Below are positions 62,984 through 64,000 of a stretch of 64,000 bases of DNA, piece after piece (position 1 is the first letter of the stretch; the number at the start of each line of letters is the position of its first letter). The position numbers and the translations under genes were made by a program. Below the pieces are notes generated by a model. The model was given only the letters and a program-made list of their open reading frames with translations. It was not told the origin of the DNA and did no database searches. This DNA is from Verrucomicrobiaceae bacterium (GTDB lineage: Bacteria; Verrucomicrobiota; Verrucomicrobiia; Verrucomicrobiales; Akkermansiaceae): contig JAIXWR010000039.1 of assembly GCA_027491155.1 (NCBI GenBank), positions 62,001 through 126,000 on the forward strand. The letters are read 5' to 3'.

Positions 62984-64000
62984 TTAAGGCTTCCACCAGG
63001 CGTCGAGCGCCTCGGTCATCGCCTTCACCCGCTCCGCTTCCTTATCGGCCAGGTTGGTCTTCTCGTGCTCGTCGGTGGCGATCTGATAGAGTTCGGCGGG
63101 CGCTTCCGGCTCGTTCGGCTTGTAGGGCACGATGATCTTCCAGCCGTCCTTCACCATCCAGCGGAACCGCAGGCTCTTGGCCGGATCGTTCAGGTCCGCC
63201 AGATCGTGGGTGTAGATCTCGCCGAAGACTTCCTTCCGCGCGGCCACCGCCTCCTTGTTCGTGAGGTCCACTCCCGGCAGGTCCTTCGCCGGCTCGATGC
63301 CCGCGGCCTTGAGGATCGTCGGGAAAAGATCGGCCGATGCCACCGGCGTCTCGTCGCGCCGCGGCTCGATCGTCCCCGGCTGCCACAGCAGGATCGGCGA
63401 GCGCAGGCCGCCGTCGTATTGCGAAAGCTTCGAGCGCGGGGCGAAGCGCGGGTTGTCCGGGCTCTGGATCCAGCCGTTGTCAGCCACGTAGGCCACCAGC
63501 GTGTTCTTCGCCAGCCCGCGGTCATCCAGCATCTTCAGCAGTTCGCCGACCGATTCGTCGAACCACTCGACCATCGCGAGGTAGCGGGCGACATGGATCG
63601 ACGGCACCTTGTCGCGATACTTCGCCAGCAGCCGCTCCGGCGGCGTGTGCGGGTCGTGCGGCAGCAGCGGCGCATACCAGACGAAGAACGGCTTGTCCTG
63701 CTTCACGGCGTCGTCGATGAAATCGGAGATCGGCTTCATGCTCTTGCGGCCGATCGACAGGCCGTCGTCGCCGTGGCGACCGCCCTTTGTCATCCCTTGG
63801 GTGAAGCCGCCGTTGCTGAAATGCCCCTGCCACCACTTGCCGGTCTGGAGCGAAAGATAGCCTTTCTCGCCGAGCACCTTCGGCAGCAGCGGATGCTTCG
63901 CCAGGTTGGCGTTCATCACCTCGCGGCCTTCCTTGAATGCGGGCGACTGGTAGAACTTCCCGCGCGGCATCCCGGCGGGCGCGGCCGGGTCGTTCCCGGT
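62984..64000 (-). CDS. Sulfatase 4, N-terminus beyond the window
   Basis: The C-terminal 338 codons of a sulfatase whose reading frame stays open to the window edge, so the N-terminus with the formylglycine site lies outside. Visible landmarks: LSLQTGKWWQGHFSNGGFTQ (the metal-binding GKW segment), FFVWYAPLLPHDPHTPP, WFDESVGELLKMLDDRGLAK, AYVADNGWIQSP (second metal site) and GGLRSPILLWQPG. A Met near 63970 is internal and not the start. The gene converges with the second large repeat-protein gene, separated by the inverted-repeat element. Substrate unknown. It is the fourth sulfatase in 15 kb. Confidence 0.87.
   Translation of the reverse strand, partial: TGNDPAAPAGMPRGKFYQSPAFKEGREVMNANLAKHPLLPKVLGEKGYLSLQTGKWWQGHFSNGGFTQGMTKGGRHGDDGLSIGRKSMKPISDFIDDAVKQDKPFFVWYAPLLPHDPHTPPERLLAKYRDKVPSIHVARYLAMVEWFDESVGELLKMLDDRGLAKNTLVAYVADNGWIQSPDNPRFAPRSKLSQYDGGLRSPILLWQPGTIEPRRDETPVASADLFPTILKAAGIEPAKDLPGVDLTNKEAVAARKEVFGEIYTHDLADLNDPAKSLRFRWMVKDGWKIIVPYKPNEPEAPAELYQIATDEHEKTNLADKEAERVKAMTEALDAWWKP

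Overview
The window is about two-thirds G+C, densely coded on both strands, and reads as chromosomal DNA of a Verrucomicrobiota bacterium, probably of the Luteolibacter/Haloferula kind. The evidence is a Verru_Chthon-cassette type protein A gene, several autotransporter-associated beta-strand repeat proteins, clusters of exported sulfatases, exported TIM-barrel sugar isomerases, and a recurring C-terminal module (an Asp-rich EYALG motif followed by a small beta domain ending in an aromatic/basic FxRLxV-like tail). No phage, plasmid or CRISPR locus is present.

Layout: 0-8.2 kb holds housekeeping and exported small-molecule genes (FtsB-like, malate dehydrogenase, DUF2071, ThiG, an NAD(P)-binding protein, two exported sugar-isomerase-like proteins, DUF2905, an SGNH hydrolase and TcdA). 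8.2-8.7 kb is a tRNA-Asp gene followed by duplicated and inverted copies of its own 3' end. 8.7-25.1 kb is mostly core genes (fabD, glycerate kinase, mfd, gatC, gatA, rplI, dnaB, malQ, a YebC-family gene) plus a nine-heme c-type cytochrome. 25.2-32.7 kb encodes two surface proteins: a 17-residue-repeat protein and a 1982-residue polysaccharide-lyase-like giant. 33-42.7 kb holds a ParE/GyrB-type subunit, a zinc-ribbon Ser/Thr kinase, an RluD-type pseudouridine synthase, a GntR/LacI hybrid regulator and an exported ClpP-like protein. 42.8-44.1 kb is tRNA-Val followed by a lower-G+C patch with two orphan immunity-type genes. 44.4-62.7 kb is a one-directional surface block: a pilin-like Verru_Chthon A protein, two paralogous exported proteins, three sulfatases, then two large autotransporter-repeat proteins. 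A fourth sulfatase runs off the right end.

The right half and the lyase gene look like a toolkit for binding and breaking sulfated polysaccharide at the cell surface: lyase, four sulfatases and large repeat proteins sharing one C-terminal module. Two DNA-level signals cut across gene boundaries. One is the short word CTAACAG, present eleven times, always inside genes and often built from codons rare here. The other is a family of intergenic inverted-repeat elements whose hairpin stems vary in a compensated way around constant cores. These two, the pilin-sulfatase operon and the immunity patch are the most interesting leads.
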